Shown piece by piece: positions 62,211-64,000 of a stretch of 64,000 nucleotides of DNA. The notes beneath the pieces were generated by a model, which saw only the letters and a list, made by a program, of their open reading frames with translations, searched no databases and was not told the origin of the DNA. Both the position numbers and the translations under genes were made by a program. The DNA comes from Skeletonema tropicum (lineage: Eukaryota; Bacillariophyta; Thalassiosirophyceae; Thalassiosirales; Thalassiosiraceae). The stretch lies in the NCBI GenBank assembly GCA_037178625.1, contig CM074129.1:1-64000 (forward strand), in the 5' to 3' direction. Position 1 is the stretch's first letter, and every line of letters starts with the position of its first letter.

Positions 62211-64000
62211 CGACTGGGTGCAACGGGCGCGCCACAGGGGCAGGGATGGGTTGATCCGTGCTAGGCTTCATGCCCCCCTTCTCAGCTTGCTTTGTGCATC
62301 CTTGCGACAGCGTTTGACATCAGCTCCGTAACCCTTCTTTCCCTCTTCATGATCTACCATTAGATGCCCTCATCCTATCAGTGAATGGTCTAGTGCCTAC
62401 TCCACTTCTCATCCTCGTGGTCCTGGTCCTTCATGGTCAGGTTGCAAGAGATTACTTATGGGCATGTTCTCTTTATGTAATCTCATCTCCACAAAAGGGG
62501 GTGCAAGGTTCAAGCCCGCTGCCCAAGATGCCCCAAGACAAGCAGTGGAAAAATACCAGATGCTCTGATGGTGCTCAGGTACCGCTAACATCCAATTCGA
62601 CTGGACAACTATGTAAAGAGCGAGAGATAAATACTTCTAAAGACAAAGTAACAAATTAATGTAGGGCATTAGCGTACATATAGGAGGTAAGTTATACTTA
62701 GTATGGTATGGCTCTAGAGCTCATAAACATTGACATTGTCAGCTCTCACTCTTCAAAAGCTGTTGCTTAGCATGAGATCAAACTTTCTTTCAAGTTCACT
62801 CAATATGTGACTGTACGAGACCATGCATCCGGGTCCCGGCACTCTTTTTCTTCTTATCGCGAGAGAGAGGATCTCTCTGAGCAAGCTGCTGTGCTTTCAA
62901 AACCATGAAGAGCGTCTCGTGGGGATGTCTATGATGACTGTCCCCATTTGCATGTCATTCCTGGTTCAGTGTGCCCGTCTGCCACCGATCTGGTATATCA
63001 CCAGAGTAGTGTATGCTGTAGCCGTTCTATGAGTGAACACACTCGGATTGCTCCTTGCTGTGGTGCATTCCATTCAATAGTGCCATGTAGATGTAGTATC
63101 TGCATTTCAACCTTTGGGATGCATTGATGTAACATTCGATGCAGCCTACATCCTCGATGTCGTCTAGTAGTCTTAACTGATGCTCGTCTGTTTTGCTTTG
63201 TTCAATGGCTCGCGTTTCTTCAATACCCGCGGCTACCTTGCTGCCATCACTTGCATGCCGCGATGCTAGTGCTATCTCAGCTCTCTGTGTTTTCCGGCTA
63301 TCGAATAAGCCAGATCTTTTCCATTGGTTTGCCTATCAAAGGAAGTCTTCCATGACATCACTCTGGACTTGTTGTGTCCGACATCTTATATCGCCGATTC
63401 TGTACCCAAGAGACTGTTTCTGTTTCTGTCTCGACTCACTTGTCTCAATATCATGGGATGTTCGGTTTACATTTGATCGGTTGGATCTCAATCAATCCAG
63501 CGCATATCTAGGTCATATTGATGTCCGGCTCACTTTTGTTCGATGTGAATCGACACAGCGTTGCAGGTGAGGAAAATCAGTTGTTGTCCCCGTATGCCGA
63601 TTCAGCTTCGGCGATCTCGTCGGCATCTCATGATGTTATGACTATCACAAGTCATCGTTTCGACAATCCAAGCTAACCTACCCTCTAACCTACCCTAGCT
63701 CAACACACTTACTCAAATATTCCTGTGCCGCCCTAAGCTAATACCACATAGTACTAGCTCAATTTCACTTGTGTCTCTTGAACCAAGTGGCTGTAAGTAT
63801 GTTTAAAATTCAACACAAAGATTATCTGCTGCTGCCGTCACCTTCTCGTGCGTGACGACAACCTCCTTTGGTTCGTGTAATCTGCTGTCAATTTGCTACC
63901 AGTGAGGCTGCCTAAGCTGACGCTGCGACAAAGAATTCCTGTTCGACGTAGTCGCTTCCAAAGTCGTGTGCTATCTCTCACGCTGTGTGATTGCTATTGA
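62211..64000. other. Unrecognised right-hand end of the window
   Basis: Frames at 62381-62659 and 63193-63570 are open, but their translations show no domain. Both strands between 62800 and 63560 give broken, vaguely retroelement-like translations I could not assign. CTAACCTACCCTCTAACCTACCCTAG near 63677 is a two-copy direct repeat, not telomeric. Confidence 0.4.

Noticed and set aside
62800..63570. Copia-like retrotransposon remnant
   Set aside because: A vague resemblance in broken minus-strand translations, but no RNase H, integrase or reverse transcriptase motif could be identified.
63670..63710. Interstitial telomeric repeat (CTAACCTACCC)
   Set aside because: Only two imperfect copies, and the sequence differs from CCCTAA.

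Overview
The window reads as nuclear DNA of a photosynthetic stramenopile, most probably a centric diatom. That is an inference from short GT..AG introns with GTAAGT-type donors, intronless genes beside genes with few introns, P/S/T-rich secreted proteins with PTPSPT-like tracts, and a diatom-like 5S rRNA. No rRNA other than 5S, no organelle gene and no bacterial operon is visible.

Region by region: (1) 1-19528 is one tandem satellite array of about 14.4 monomers that settles to exactly 1353 bp. Its left copies carry many small indels and the right ones are almost identical. (2) 19529-21422 holds three units of a ~718-bp repeat, each with a 5S rRNA gene, joined directly to the satellite and sharing a ~270-bp module with it. 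(3) 21423-28623 is a mosaic of 5S fragments, a 5'-truncated gene, a ~110-bp dispersed element, diverged duplications and a stray satellite fragment. (4) 29031-44000 is the gene-dense part: a membrane glycosyltransferase, an ER fatty-acid-hydroxylase-family enzyme, an SLC35F-like transporter, a two-helix membrane protein, a rhomboid protease, a small acidic protein and a large secreted or anchored EF-hand protein with a duplicated domain. (5) 44600-53300 is rich in mobile DNA: a unit with 23-bp perfect terminal inverted repeats, a second inverted-repeat unit full of AT palindromes, and a decayed hAT transposon with an exact 8-bp target duplication, with a small secreted protein gene between them. 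(6) 54240-56830 has low-complexity coding loci and GC-rich tandem repeats. (7) 57741-61614 has a CaMK/CDPK-like kinase and, upstream, a truncated tandem copy lacking the catalytic domain. (8) 61615-64000 has one further small acidic gene and otherwise unrecognised sequence.

The genes do not form a pathway. The most interesting protein-level signal is a dispersed family of at least four small acidic proteins (40401, 50441, 55269, 62010). They share an RK-x-x-[IL]-[ST]-[FW]-[EK] motif followed by a Leu-rich acidic patch, and three of them also share an upstream YYS motif. The most interesting DNA-level signal is the coupled satellite/5S array, whose monomer carries a spliceable open frame. Gene models were deduced by eye. 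Where a start lacked an ATG I moved it to the first in-frame ATG or marked the gene as partial.
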